A stretch of 64,000 nt of DNA from Actinomadura sp. NAK00032 (GTDB taxonomy: Bacteria; Actinomycetota; Actinomycetes; Streptosporangiales; Streptosporangiaceae). Below, in pieces: positions 25,391 to 33,813 of the stretch. A model generated the notes under the pieces. That model made no database searches. It saw only the letters and a program-made list of their open reading frames with translations, and had not been told where the DNA came from. The position numbers were made by a program, and so were the translations under genes. The number at the start of each line of letters is the position of its first letter. Positions within the stretch are counted from its first letter, which is position 1. The stretch lies in NCBI RefSeq assembly GCF_013364275.1, contig NZ_CP054932.1, positions 1,116,001-1,180,000 on the forward strand, in the 5' to 3' direction.

Positions 25391-26077
25391 TTACCTCCGG
25401 CGGCGCTTCTGGCGGCGCTGCTTTGGGGCGGGGCGCTGTTGCGGCGGCTTTTTGCGGGTGGGTTGTTGCTGCCGGGGATTGCGGCCACGGGAGCTGTTGG
25501 GGGTGCGGCCGCGGACGATGCCGATCAGTTCCTCCATCAGGTCGGTCGTCTCGGCATCGAGCCAGGCCAGGCCGATCTGGGACTGAGGAGCGTCGGTCAC
25601 GGTCCGGTAGGTGAGGTCCTTGCGGTGGTGGAGGCGGGCCAGAGACTGCGGGACGAGCAGGACGCCGGTTCCCGACGCCACCAACTCGACCGCGCGGGCG
25701 GTGCTCTCAGGGCGGGTGAAGCCCGGTTGCCCGGGACGGTCGTCCCAGGTCAAGACCTCGTCGAGCGGCTCGAACACGTCCTCGTCGGCGAGATCGGCGA
25801 GCTCCACCTCCTCCGCTGCGGCCACCTCGTGATCCTTCGGCACCACGACCACGGTCGTCTCCAGGTACAGCGGGATCACATGGAGGCCGTCGCGGTCGAC
25901 GGGCAGGCGTACGAACGCCGCCTCCACGCCACCGTCCCGCAGCAGGGGGACGACCTCGGCCGCCGGCATCTGCAGCAGGCGAAGCGGCACCTCCCGGACC
26001 CGCTCGGCCCACACCCCGGCCCACTTCCCGGGCGTCACGCCCGGCACGTAGGCCAGCCGGAATTCACCATCGGTCAC
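25391..26077 (-). CDS. LysR-type substrate-binding domain protein without HTH
   Basis: 228 residues beginning directly with the effector-binding fold (FRLAYVPGVTPGKWAGVW). The DNA-binding helix-turn-helix of LysR regulators is absent, and the C-terminus carries a basic Arg/Lys/Gln-rich tail. Segments such as VEAAFVRLPVDRDGLHVIPL and LVASGTGVLLVPQSLARL are typical of the domain. It is divergent from a DUF5997 gene, a pairing I recall from actinobacteria. It may act through its partner or through the basic tail. Confidence 0.82.
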   Translation of the reverse strand: MTDGEFRLAYVPGVTPGKWAGVWAERVREVPLRLLQMPAAEVVPLLRDGGVEAAFVRLPVDRDGLHVIPLYLETTVVVVPKDHEVAAAEEVELADLADEDVFEPLDEVLTWDDRPGQPGFTRPESTARAVELVASGTGVLLVPQSLARLHHRKDLTYRTVTDAPQSQIGLAWLDAETTDLMEELIGIVRGRTPNSSRGRNPRQQQPTRKKPPQQRPAPKQRRQKRRRR

Positions 26078-26131
26078 TCCGCCACCCTAGTCACGTCCGG
26101 ACAGTTCCCTCCCGCTGGCTACCCTGATGTC

Positions 26132-26515
26132 ATGGGCACGTCCAAAGCAAAGACCCCGCAGACCATGAAGCCCGCGACCGCGGCCAAGAAGCTGGGGATC
26201 CTGCTGTCGGCAGCACCCGCCGACTTCCAGGAAGGGCCTGTCTCCCGGGACGAATTGAACGCGCTCCAAGCCGACCCGCCGTCGTGGCTGGCGGACCTGC
26301 GCCGTGAGGGCCCCCACCCCCGCCAGGTCGTCGCCGCCAAGCTCCGCGTCTCCAACTCGGGTCTGGCCCGCGCCGGCATCACGGGCCCCCTCACCACGGC
26401 CGAGATCGAGAACCTGAAGGCCGAAAGGCCCGACTGGCTGGAACGCGAGCAGGCCGTCCAAGCCGAAGTCCGCAAGGAGGAACTCCGCCTCAAGCAGCAG
26501 CGCGCCAAGGCCTGA
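26132..26515 (+). CDS. DUF5997 family protein
   Basis: 127 residues from ATG 26132. The Lys-rich start (MGTSKAKTPQTMKPATAAKK) leads into a helical domain containing LRREGPHPRQVVAAKLRVSN and GLARAGITGPLTTAEI, which resembles a small DNA-binding fold. A TACCCT -10-like element lies only 9 bases upstream, so the mRNA may be leaderless. It is divergent from the LysR-domain protein and may supply a DNA-binding function that protein lacks. The family name is from memory. Confidence 0.7.
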   Translation: MGTSKAKTPQTMKPATAAKKLGILLSAAPADFQEGPVSRDELNALQADPPSWLADLRREGPHPRQVVAAKLRVSNSGLARAGITGPLTTAEIENLKAERPDWLEREQAVQAEVRKEELRLKQQRAKA

Positions 26516-26600
26516 CTCACGGGACGCCCCGGCCGCGCGAACAGGCCTGCACCGACGGCCCGCCCTCCAGGCTGAACCCCGGTCTCCGCCCAGTGCCGCA

Positions 26601-26759
26601 TCAGGCAACGCTCGCCTGGTTGATGACACGGCGTAGGCCGGGGTCGCTGGTGTGGTGGTTGCACCCGGCGATGTAGCGGCGGATCATCCTGCACTGTTCG
26701 CGGCGGTCGGCGCGGTCGGGGCCGTCGGGGCCGTCCAGGGTGAAGTAGAGCGCGAAGCC
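26601..26759 (-). pseudogene. IS630-family transposase remnant (C-terminus)
   Basis: About 52 codons ending at TGA 26601-26603 read FALYFTLDGPDGPDRADR, MIRRYIAGCNHHTSDPGL and RRVINQASVA. This matches the C-terminal end of actinobacterial IS630 transposases (MIRRYIxWRNRH, RANVA). The catalytic DDE region is missing. Confidence 0.6.
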
Positions 26760-26849
26760 TCGCTGTAACTGTTATTTCCGCCCAGCCTGCCGAGACGGCG
26801 CCATGACCGGCCGCGATGGATCGACGGCGGAGCCCGCTTCTGGTAAGGC

Positions 26850-27721
26850 GTGAACACCGGAGCCGGCAAGCGGTTCGTCCTGGTCGACCCGGCGGCGGGC
26901 GCCCGCGAGCCCGCATTCGACCACGTCCGGCTCGCCGCCGCGCTGGCCGCGGCCCCTGGGCGGCAGGGCGACGCCGAGGCGTTGCCGTTCCCTGCCATCG
27001 CACACCGCCGGCGAACCCGCTGGCGGTGCCGTCACCCGACGGGAAGCTCGCGGTGTCCCAGCGGGGTCACGACCTGTGGGCGCACTCGTCGTCCGACGGC
27101 CGCGAGTGGGCGCTGACCACCGACGGCCAGCCCGACCACCGGTACGGCACCGGCCCGGGCTGCACGAGCAACGCCACCCTCCTGCACAAGATCGGCCTGC
27201 CCCACCTGCCACCCGCGGTGGCATGGTCGCCCGACTCGACGAAGGTGCTGGCACACCGGACCGATGAACGCGGCGTCCGGCAGACCCACCTGCTGGAGGC
27301 CCGGCCGTCCGACGGCGGCGCGCCGGTGCCGCACACCCCCAGTGGGCGTGGTGGGCCCCGGACGGCGCGGCGCTGTACTACCTCGGCCGGCCCCGCGACC
27401 GGCGCACCCTCACCCTCCACCGGCTGGCCTCCCCCTCCGGGCTGGTCGACGAGGACCCGTACCGGTGCACGGTGTGCCGGGTCGGCCTGGACGGCTCCGG
27501 GGTTCGCCAAGCTCACCGACGACGACCTGGACCACGTCGTCACGGTGTCGGAGAACAAGGAGTACTTCATCGACTCCGCCTCCACCGTCGACACCCCGCC
27601 GGTGACCCGCGTCCGCGACTGGGATTTCCTGGTGCGCGAGCTGATGGGCGTGCAGCCGACCGCCCACCGTCCCGCGGCCATCCCCCTCGACCCCGAGTCG
27701 CTCGGCGAGATGTTCGCCTGA
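26850..27721 (+). pseudogene. Frameshifted DPP-IV/S9-like propeller remnant
   Basis: Homologous segments are spread over three reading frames. FVLVDPAAGAREPAFDHVRL opens in one frame. SPDGKLAVSQRGHDLWAHSS and VAWSPDSTKVLAHRTDERGV follow in a second. WWAPDGAALYYLGRPRDRRT lies in a third, and GFAKLTDDDLDHVVTVSE returns to the second. The order matches the N-terminal beta-propeller of dipeptidyl-peptidase IV-like S9 proteins, but the catalytic domain is absent. At least three frameshifts make it non-functional. Confidence 0.7.
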
Positions 27722-27839
27722 GCGCGATCGAGCCGCGCTCCAGAACCGGCCTGCTCGCAGGGCGATGCACCGGCCGGTGTCTGTCCCACACACCCGCCCA
27801 CGGCGGGACGAGCAGCAGTGAGAACAGACGAGACTCGAC

Positions 27840-27876
27840 CGGCCGGGCCTCCAGCGTGAGGCTGGAGGCCCGGCCG
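27840..27876. terminator. Terminator-like hairpin with 15-bp arms
   Basis: Bases 27840-27854 and 27862-27876 are perfect reverse complements around a 7-base loop (CGTGAGG). The hairpin lies about 120 bases past the DPP-IV remnant and 170 bases beyond the end of the TIGR03086 gene, so it could stop transcription from either side. The rest of the 325-base gap shows nothing recognisable. Confidence 0.7.
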
Positions 27877-28046
27877 ACGGTGGCCTTAACCGCTGCCGGC
27901 CGAATTCTTGTCGTCCATCGCGGGCGGCCGTAGTTCATCGTCCCGGACGGCGACGCCTTTGTCCGACCAGCCTGCCGAGGGACGATGTGCTTTCGCGGGT
28001 TCAGGATTGCAGCCGTGCCGGATGTGCCGGCATCACCGGTCGGTGA

Positions 28047-28616
28047 CTACGCCCAGGCGGGATCGCGGCCGGTCAGGCCGAGGATGCGGTCCAAGGCGGG
28101 TGCGTCGGCCGGCACTGCGACTTCCGGTCCGTACATGCCCATCTCCCGTCCCTGCTCCACGCCGGTGAGCACCGTGCTGTGCAGATGCGTCAGCAGGTCG
28201 GCGGGCAGTTCCAGCCGCTGTCCGGTCGCGACCGCCAGGTCCCAGGCGTGCAGGGCCAACTCGCCGACGATCATGTCGCCCAGGACGGGCGCGGGCAGCG
28301 GGTGCGGCGTGCCCATGGTCGTCTCGCCCTCCCAGGCGCTCGGCGGCGCCCACGACGACGTGATGTCGTCCAGCAGGGCGAGCAGGCCGGCGCGCCAGTC
28401 GCCGGCCGCCAGGTCCACCTCGGACTCGGCGGCCGCCGGCTGCGGTACGGACTCCTTGCGGCCGCCGCCGGCGAGCGACGGGCCCCAGAACAGGAGGTGG
28501 TTGAGCAGTGCCCGCACGTCGTACTCCGTGCACGGAGTCTTGTTGGCGAGTTGGTCGTCGGTGATGGTGCGGGCGATCGCCGCCATGGCCTCGGCGGCGT
28601 TGGACAGATGTGACAT
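28047..28616 (-). CDS. TIGR03086-type DinB-like metal-binding protein
   Basis: 189 residues from ATG 28616. The N-terminal four-helix bundle with CTEYDVRALLNHLLFWG and ELALHAWDLAVATGQ is that of the mycothiol-dependent/DinB-like family, where the helix histidines bind a metal. LTHLHSTVLTGVEQGREMG follows. Substrate is unknown. It is divergent from an AraC regulator with 63 bases between them, so it is a likely regulatory target. Confidence 0.85.
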   Translation of the reverse strand: MSHLSNAAEAMAAIARTITDDQLANKTPCTEYDVRALLNHLLFWGPSLAGGGRKESVPQPAAAESEVDLAAGDWRAGLLALLDDITSSWAPPSAWEGETTMGTPHPLPAPVLGDMIVGELALHAWDLAVATGQRLELPADLLTHLHSTVLTGVEQGREMGMYGPEVAVPADAPALDRILGLTGRDPAWA

Positions 28617-28679
28617 GGCAGCGAGGCTAAGCGGCCCAGGCCAGCGGGGTATTGGACAAAGGCGACATACACTTGCCGT

Positions 28680-29423
28680 GTGGAACGGGACGTTCGTGAG
28701 CTGCGGGGTGCGTGGGTCCGCTACCAGCGCCACACGTTCCACAGCCCGTCGCCGGCGCTCGCGCCATGGGTGGAGCGGTACTGGGAGGCTCGCTGGGACT
28801 ACGCCGAGCCCTACCGGCAGAAGATCGTGCCGTACCCGAACGTGCACCTGTCGTTCGGCGGCGGCCGCGCGGACGTCAACGGCGTGTGCAGCGGCTACCA
28901 GACGAAGGTCCTCAAGGGCCGCGATCATGTCTTCGGCGTCGCGTTCCGGCCGGGCTGCTTCCGCCCGTTCCTCGGTGCCGCCGTCTCGACGATCACCGAC
29001 CGCGTCGTCCCGGCCGCCGAGGTGTTCGGCCCAGACCTGCCCGGGGCGCTCGACGTGCCGACCGTGGAGGCGTTCCTGCTGAAGCACGTGCCGGACGACG
29101 ACCCCCGGGCGCGCCAGGCGGCGGCCGCCGTCGAGCTGATCGCCAAGGACAAGGCCGTGACCAGGGTCGAACGCCTCGCCGGTGAGCTGGGGCTGAGCGT
29201 GCGAGGGCTGCAACGGCTGTTCGCGGAGTACGTCGGCATCGTGCCCAAGTGGGTGATCCGCCGCTACCGCCTGCACGAGGTGACCGCACGCATGGCCGCC
29301 GGCGGGGCGATCGACTGGGCCGCGCTGGCGGCAGACCTCGGCTATGTCGACCAAGGCCACCTCATCCGCGACTTCAAGGGCATTTTCGGCGAGCAACCCA
29401 CCCGGTACGCGCAGCGGTACTAG
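28680..29423 (+). CDS. AraC-family transcriptional regulator
   Basis: 247 residues from GTG 28680. An N-terminal sensor-like domain (LAPWVERYWEARWDYAEPYR, VLKGRDHVFGVAFRPGCFRP) precedes two helix-turn-helix motifs: RVERLAGELGLSVRGLQRLF and WAALAADLGYVDQGHLIRDF, followed by GEQPTRYAQR. This arrangement is typical of AraC proteins that control a neighbouring gene. The divergent DinB-like gene is the obvious target. It ends before a 10-bp-arm hairpin. Confidence 0.92.
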   Translation: MERDVRELRGAWVRYQRHTFHSPSPALAPWVERYWEARWDYAEPYRQKIVPYPNVHLSFGGGRADVNGVCSGYQTKVLKGRDHVFGVAFRPGCFRPFLGAAVSTITDRVVPAAEVFGPDLPGALDVPTVEAFLLKHVPDDDPRARQAAAAVELIAKDKAVTRVERLAGELGLSVRGLQRLFAEYVGIVPKWVIRRYRLHEVTARMAAGGAIDWAALAADLGYVDQGHLIRDFKGIFGEQPTRYAQRY

Positions 29424-29458
29424 CCCGCTTCACGCGGATACCTGAACGGGCTGCCGTG

Positions 29459-29493
29459 CAGGGGCGTCACCGATGGTTTCGGCGACGCCCCTG
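29459..29493. terminator. Terminator hairpin between convergent genes
   Basis: CAGGGGCGTC (29459-29468) pairs with GACGCCCCTG (29484-29493), with further pairing CCGA/TCGG inside. It lies between the AraC gene and the convergent methyltransferase-GNAT gene. Confidence 0.7.
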
Positions 29494-29564
29494 ACGGGTC
29501 GATCGGCAACGCGGCGGCGGCCCAAGCGCGCTAAGGGCCGCTCGCCACGTTCACCTGCGGAAGA

Positions 29565-30854
29565 TCAGACGCCGAACGCCGCCGCATAGCGGATGATGCC
29601 GCTCGGGACCGGTCGATCGGGGTCGAGGGCGAGCGCCATCATGTACTTGTCCTCGACCTCGAAGGGCGGACGGATGCCGAATCCGGAGGCCGGGGTGAAG
29701 CCGAAGCGCGGGTAGTACTCGGCGTGGCCGAGCACGACCACCAGGTTCTCGCCCTGCTCGCGGGCGGCACGCAGGCCGGCGCGGATGGCGGCGGAACCCG
29801 CGCCGCCCCGCTGGCTTTCGGGCTTGACCGCGCACGGGCCCAAGGCGAGCGCGGGCGAGTCGCCGACGTGGCAGCGGGTGAGCAGCGAGTACCCGGTGAG
29901 TTCGCCGTCCGGCGCCTCGGCCAGCCAGGACAGGCCGGGCAGCCACGCCTGCGGGTCGTCCCGCAGCGCCTCGATGAGGTCGGCCTCGTGCGGGTTGGGG
30001 AAGGCGGCCAGGTTGATGGCGCGGATGGCGGCGACGTCGTCCGAACGCTCGGGACGGGTGGTCCAGGAAGTGCTCATGGCCGGGTTAGTTTCCTTGTCAT
30101 TGTGCGGGTACAGGACGTAGCCGGTGTACCGGTAGTCCGCGCCGTGCTCGCGGCGCAGGGTGATTTCTTGCAGGGTGGCCGCGACCGCCTCGCGCATCCC
30201 GGGGACGGCCAGGTCGGCCGCTCGGGCGCGCTCTGACAGCGGCGTGTAGTACTCCTCGAACCAGTCGCGGTCGGGGAGCGGGTGTTGCGCGGTGACGGCG
30301 TACCCCGCGGCGCGCGCCGCGGCGATGTTGCGCTCTCGCGTGCGCAGCGGATAAGCCTGGTCCCAGAACGCGCGGGCTTCGGGTGCTGGCGAGTCGGTAC
30401 TCCATTCGCATTCGGTGACGACCAGCCGGCCGCCCGGGGCGAGCAGCCGCCGCCAGGAGCGCAGCGCGGTGTCGAAGCCGATGAAGTACGCGGAACCTTC
30501 GGCCCAGATCAGGTCGAAGCTTCCGTCCGGGAACGGCAGGTCCGCCATCGTCGCCCGTACGGTGTGGACGACGAGGCCGCGGTCGGTGGCGGTCCGTGCC
30601 AGTTCGTCGAGGTACGGCTGATGCAGGTCGACCGCCGTGACCTCGGCGCCGGCCTGGGCCAGCACCAGCGAGGAGCGACCCGGCCCGCAGCCGATGTCGA
30701 GCACACGCGGGTGGGGCGGCAGTTGCCCGGCCAGGGACAGCAGGTGACGGGTGGTCGCGTCGGAGCCGGGGCCTTGGCGTGTCAGGCCGTCGTGCAGGGC
30801 GAACAACGCCGCCACTGTTGGGTCGCTGATGGGGTCGTGCGGTATTTCGGACAT
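29565..30854 (-). CDS. Methyltransferase-GNAT acetyltransferase fusion
   Basis: 429 residues from ATG 30854; GTG 30917, which overlaps the rsgA stop, is a possible earlier start. Residues 1 to about 255 are a class I SAM-dependent methyltransferase with motif I RVLDIGCGPGRSS and DLPFPDGSFDLIWAEGSAYF. From about 260 onward the protein is a GNAT N-acetyltransferase, with WTTRPERSDDVAAIRAINLA and the acetyl-CoA loop SQRGGAGSAAIRAGL. The junction (NDKETNPAMSTSW) holds an internal ATG but no stop, so the two domains are one frame. Substrates are unknown. Confidence 0.88.
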   Translation of the reverse strand: MSEIPHDPISDPTVAALFALHDGLTRQGPGSDATTRHLLSLAGQLPPHPRVLDIGCGPGRSSLVLAQAGAEVTAVDLHQPYLDELARTATDRGLVVHTVRATMADLPFPDGSFDLIWAEGSAYFIGFDTALRSWRRLLAPGGRLVVTECEWSTDSPAPEARAFWDQAYPLRTRERNIAAARAAGYAVTAQHPLPDRDWFEEYYTPLSERARAADLAVPGMREAVAATLQEITLRREHGADYRYTGYVLYPHNDKETNPAMSTSWTTRPERSDDVAAIRAINLAAFPNPHEADLIEALRDDPQAWLPGLSWLAEAPDGELTGYSLLTRCHVGDSPALALGPCAVKPESQRGGAGSAAIRAGLRAAREQGENLVVVLGHAEYYPRFGFTPASGFGIRPPFEVEDKYMMALALDPDRPVPSGIIRYAAAFGV

Positions 30855-30913
30855 GGTGGTGCGGGCTCCTGATGGAGGACGAGCGGCCGACGAGGCCGGT
30901 GGGACGCTGCCGG

Positions 30914-31990
30914 TCACGACTGCTGGTCCCGGAACCGGTAGGTGGTGCGCAGGTGGCTGGTGATGGCCTTCTTCTGGTTGGCGCGCTCGTTACGCAGCCG
31001 GGCATCGGTACGTGAGGCCGCCCAGGCGTTCTCCCGTTGCAGCTTCTGATAGCTGTGCAGGCGACGTTCGGGCAGTTCACCCGCCTCGATGGCGGCCTGG
31101 ACCGCACATCCCGGCTCGGTGTCGTGGGCGCAATCGCCGAAGCGGCATTCCGCGGCGAGGTCCTCGATCTCGGCGAAGACCTGCTCCAGGCCGTCGGCGG
31201 CGTAGTGCAGGCTGATCCCGCGCAGGCCGGGCGTGTCGATGAGGACCCCGCCGCCGGGCAGCGGGACCAACTCGCGGCGGACGGTGGTGTGGCGGCCCTT
31301 GCCGTCCTGCGCGCGTACCGCGCCGGTGGACAGCAGCTCCTCGCCGAGCAGTGCGTTGGCGATGGTGGACTTGCCCGCACCCGAAGGGCCGAGCAGCACG
31401 GTGGTGCCGCTCAGCAGCGCGGCCAGCACGTCGATGTTGTGACCTGTGGCGACGCTGGTGACCAGGATGTCCACGCCGGGTGCCAGCGCGGCGGCCTCGG
31501 TGTGGACGGCCTCGGGGTCGGCGGCCAGGTCCGCCTTGGTCAAGACGATCACCGGTTGCGCCCCGCTCTCCCAGGCCAGGGCGAGCAGCCGCTCCAGTTT
31601 GGCCGCGTCCAGAGGCACGGCCAGGGACAGCGCGATGACGACCGTGTCGACGTTGGCGGCGAGCACCTGCCCATGGGACGACTTGGACGCCGACGAGCGC
31701 ACGATCGTGCTGTGCCGCGGCAGTAGCGCCGCCAGGTGCGGCTCGGCGCCAGGACGCAGCGCGGCCCAGTCACCGGTGCAGGGCGTCAGCAGCGGGTCGG
31801 GCGGGTGCGGCGCGGTGAACGTGGCCCGCACCGGGCCCGACGCGGTGATCGCCGTGCACCTGCCGCGGTCGACGCGGGAGATGCGAGCCGGTACGAGGCC
31901 CGCTTCGTAATGTTCGATGAAGGCTTGGTCGAGAGCCCCGGTCCACCCGTACCTGGACAGGCCGGATGGATCGGTGAACGGATGTGGCAA
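30914..31990 (-). CDS. rsgA: Ribosome small subunit-dependent GTPase A
   Basis: 358 residues from TTG 31990, with AAGGG upstream. The circularly permuted GTPase order is clear: G4 TKAD (151-154), then G1 GPSGAGKST (200-208), then G3 DTPG (251-254). The C-terminal zinc site is Cys281, Cys286, His288 and Cys294. RsgA checks 30S subunit maturation at the decoding centre. The downstream fusion gene overlaps its stop if GTG 30917 is used. A 22-codon ORF with a strong binding site lies 91 bases upstream. Confidence 0.95.
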   Translation of the reverse strand: MPHPFTDPSGLSRYGWTGALDQAFIEHYEAGLVPARISRVDRGRCTAITASGPVRATFTAPHPPDPLLTPCTGDWAALRPGAEPHLAALLPRHSTIVRSSASKSSHGQVLAANVDTVVIALSLAVPLDAAKLERLLALAWESGAQPVIVLTKADLAADPEAVHTEAAALAPGVDILVTSVATGHNIDVLAALLSGTTVLLGPSGAGKSTIANALLGEELLSTGAVRAQDGKGRHTTVRRELVPLPGGGVLIDTPGLRGISLHYAADGLEQVFAEIEDLAAECRFGDCAHDTEPGCAVQAAIEAGELPERRLHSYQKLQRENAWAASRTDARLRNERANQKKAITSHLRTTYRFRDQQS

Positions 31991-32081
31991 CGTGAGACCC
32001 TTGCGGTGAAGGGACCCCGACGAGACGCGGAATCACCCCGCCCGGCGAGCCGAGCGGCTCAGGGCTGGGGGAAGAAGTGGG

Positions 32082-32150
32082 TCAGACCGGGGCCCGGGAC
32101 GTGAGGTTGGTCCGGGCGTTGCGCATGGCAACGGTCTTCACCGCGGTCAT
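32082..32150 (-). CDS. Candidate 22-residue leader peptide upstream of rsgA
   Basis: ATG 32150 follows an excellent ribosome binding site (GGGAGGTGAGG) by a few bases. It opens a short basic peptide beginning MTAVKTVAMRNARTNLTSR and ending at TGA 32082-32084. The next gene on the strand is rsgA, 91 bases on. It could be a regulatory leader ORF or a small functional peptide. The strength of the site is the main evidence. Confidence 0.45.
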   Translation of the reverse strand: MTAVKTVAMRNARTNLTSRAPV

Positions 32151-32608
32151 CAAACCTCACCTCCCTCTCACGTCGATCGAACACCAACAAGCACCAGAGT
32201 AGCACCCCGACCGGGGTCACGCCGCAGCGGCTCAGGGACTTCCCGCCCTGGCGGACGGCGGCTAGGAAGGCAAGAATCCCACCGGCGGCCAGAATCTCAG
32301 CATCGGCGACCGCAAGCCCCAGCAAACCGGCGACATCACCCGCGCCGCACTCGTCCTCACCCATTCCGAGCACCTCGACCTGATCGCCGGGTCACGCGAG
32401 CCTGAAATGGCCGGGCCTCAACCGACCCGTCCGCTGAGCGTTCGGCCACCTCCCAGGCTAGACACGGGGCTGCCCTCTTGTGTCGTGCCCCGGTGGTTGT
32501 CACTTCCGCCCCAGCACATGCTTGACAGTTGCAGTCCACCCTATATAGGCGATGCCCACCAACACCCCGATGGTGCAGCCGGATTGGAAAGGGTTTATCT
32601 TCTTGGGC
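32151..32608. other. Intergenic region, no gene supported
   Basis: This stretch lies between the divergent leader ORF and the DUF1963 gene. A plus-strand frame near 32280-32430 reads as protein-like (LSIGDRKPQQTGDITRAALV), possibly a remnant, but I cannot name it. Local AT content is higher near 32520-32600, consistent with a promoter for the DUF1963 gene. Confidence 0.3.
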
Positions 32609-33502
32609 ATGGATCACCGGGGGGAGTTTCGTCGGGCAGCGCTTGAGTTGGGCATCCCGGACGACGAGATCAGCAGATTCAGCCAGCACCTCCGTCTGTC
32701 GATCGGATTGTACGCGGGTGGCGATGGTTCTCCGGTCGGGCAATTCGGTGGGTTGCCCCACTTGCCGGTGGGCATGAAGTGGCCATCCGCCGGGGACAGT
32801 TCGTTGCCGTTGCTCTTTTCTGTCGATTGTGGGGCGCTGCCGAGAGTCGACGGCTGCGACCTGCCGGCCGACGGGACGATGCTCTTCTTCGTGAACCAGG
32901 AGATGGACCACGGCGACGCTTCCGGGAGGTACGCGCGAGTCGTGTATGTACCGGACGGCACTGAAACCGCGGTCGCGGAAGCCCCTGGTTCCGTGTGTGT
33001 CCGCGAGCAGCTCGACGTCAGTTCCAGCCTCATCGCCGAACTGCCCCTTTGGCTCCAGGAGGGCGACGAGGACGAGGAGTGGCACGAGTACTGGGAGGAT
33101 CTCGATTGGGAGGACATGTCGCCCTTCCAGCAGCGGTTGTTCCGGTACATGGAGCGTGACCTGCCCCACCTGGACGAACTTCGGGCTCTGGCCTATGACC
33201 TCTGGCCGTCCGGCGCCGGCATCGTCATCGGCGGGTATGCCGATGACGAGGTGATCAACAGCATCGCGGAGCAGACCCTCGCGGGGCGTGAGAAGGCAGG
33301 CGAGATCCCCGCCATCCCGATCGCGAAATGGAGTTCTCACCTGGAGGAGGAAAAGCACCGGCTGACGAGCGAATGGATATCGCTCGCCAGGGAACTCCCG
33401 GAGTACGAGGTCTACTGCACGAGTTTTGTGATCCGCCATGACGACGTGGCCGCCGCTCGGCTGGACAAGGCGCTGGCCGTGACCAGTTTCGAGGCACCGT
33501 GA
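32609..33502 (+). CDS. DUF1963 (YwqG-like) protein
   Basis: 297 residues from ATG 32609; the frame is open from 32552 and the start is uncertain. QFGGLPHLPVGMKWP is the hallmark of the family, followed by LPLLFSVDCGALPRVDGCDL and GTMLFFVNQEMDHGDASGRYARV. A strongly acidic insert (EGDEDEEWHEYWEDLDWEDM) lies near the middle, and a C-terminal QTLAGREKAGE segment follows. Function of the family is unknown. Base composition is slightly less GC-rich than in neighbours. Confidence 0.82.
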   Translation: MDHRGEFRRAALELGIPDDEISRFSQHLRLSIGLYAGGDGSPVGQFGGLPHLPVGMKWPSAGDSSLPLLFSVDCGALPRVDGCDLPADGTMLFFVNQEMDHGDASGRYARVVYVPDGTETAVAEAPGSVCVREQLDVSSSLIAELPLWLQEGDEDEEWHEYWEDLDWEDMSPFQQRLFRYMERDLPHLDELRALAYDLWPSGAGIVIGGYADDEVINSIAEQTLAGREKAGEIPAIPIAKWSSHLEEEKHRLTSEWISLARELPEYEVYCTSFVIRHDDVAAARLDKALAVTSFEAP

Positions 33503-33518
33503 CCGGGTTCGAGGCACC
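33479..33518. repeat. Tandem 20-bp duplication across a stop codon
   Basis: GTGACCAGTTTCGAGGCACC (33479-33498) is followed by a near-identical copy with two or three differences (33499-33518). The DUF1963 stop codon falls at the junction, so the second copy is untranslated. It looks like a recent short duplication. Confidence 0.75.
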
Positions 33519-33813
33519 TCTGCAACTGAGGGCTCGGCGAAGGCTGTTCAGGCGTCCGCGCCAATGAGCTAGGCCAGGTGCTCCTACAGCGTTGCACTCG
33601 GTGGGTGCCGAACGGCCGCCGGGGTGTCGCCGCCCTGCCGGACCCGACCGGCCCCGGGCGCGGAGGCAGTGGACGGTGATCACTCCGTGCGCAGCAGAGG
33701 CCCCCGGTCGGCGGACCCGTGCACGCATCGTGCATGCACGGGCCGGAACTATCCAGATTCGAGGCGGCCGCAGCCTCCAGAGTGCGAAATCCCTCCGGAG
33801 GCACGACCGACAG
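33503..33813. other. Convergent intergenic region with inverted repeat
   Basis: The region separates the DUF1963 gene from the convergent propeller gene. CCCGTGCA (33716-33723) and TGCACGGG (33735-33742) form a weak 8-bp stem with an 11-base loop that may terminate transcription. Nothing else was recognised. Confidence 0.4.
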
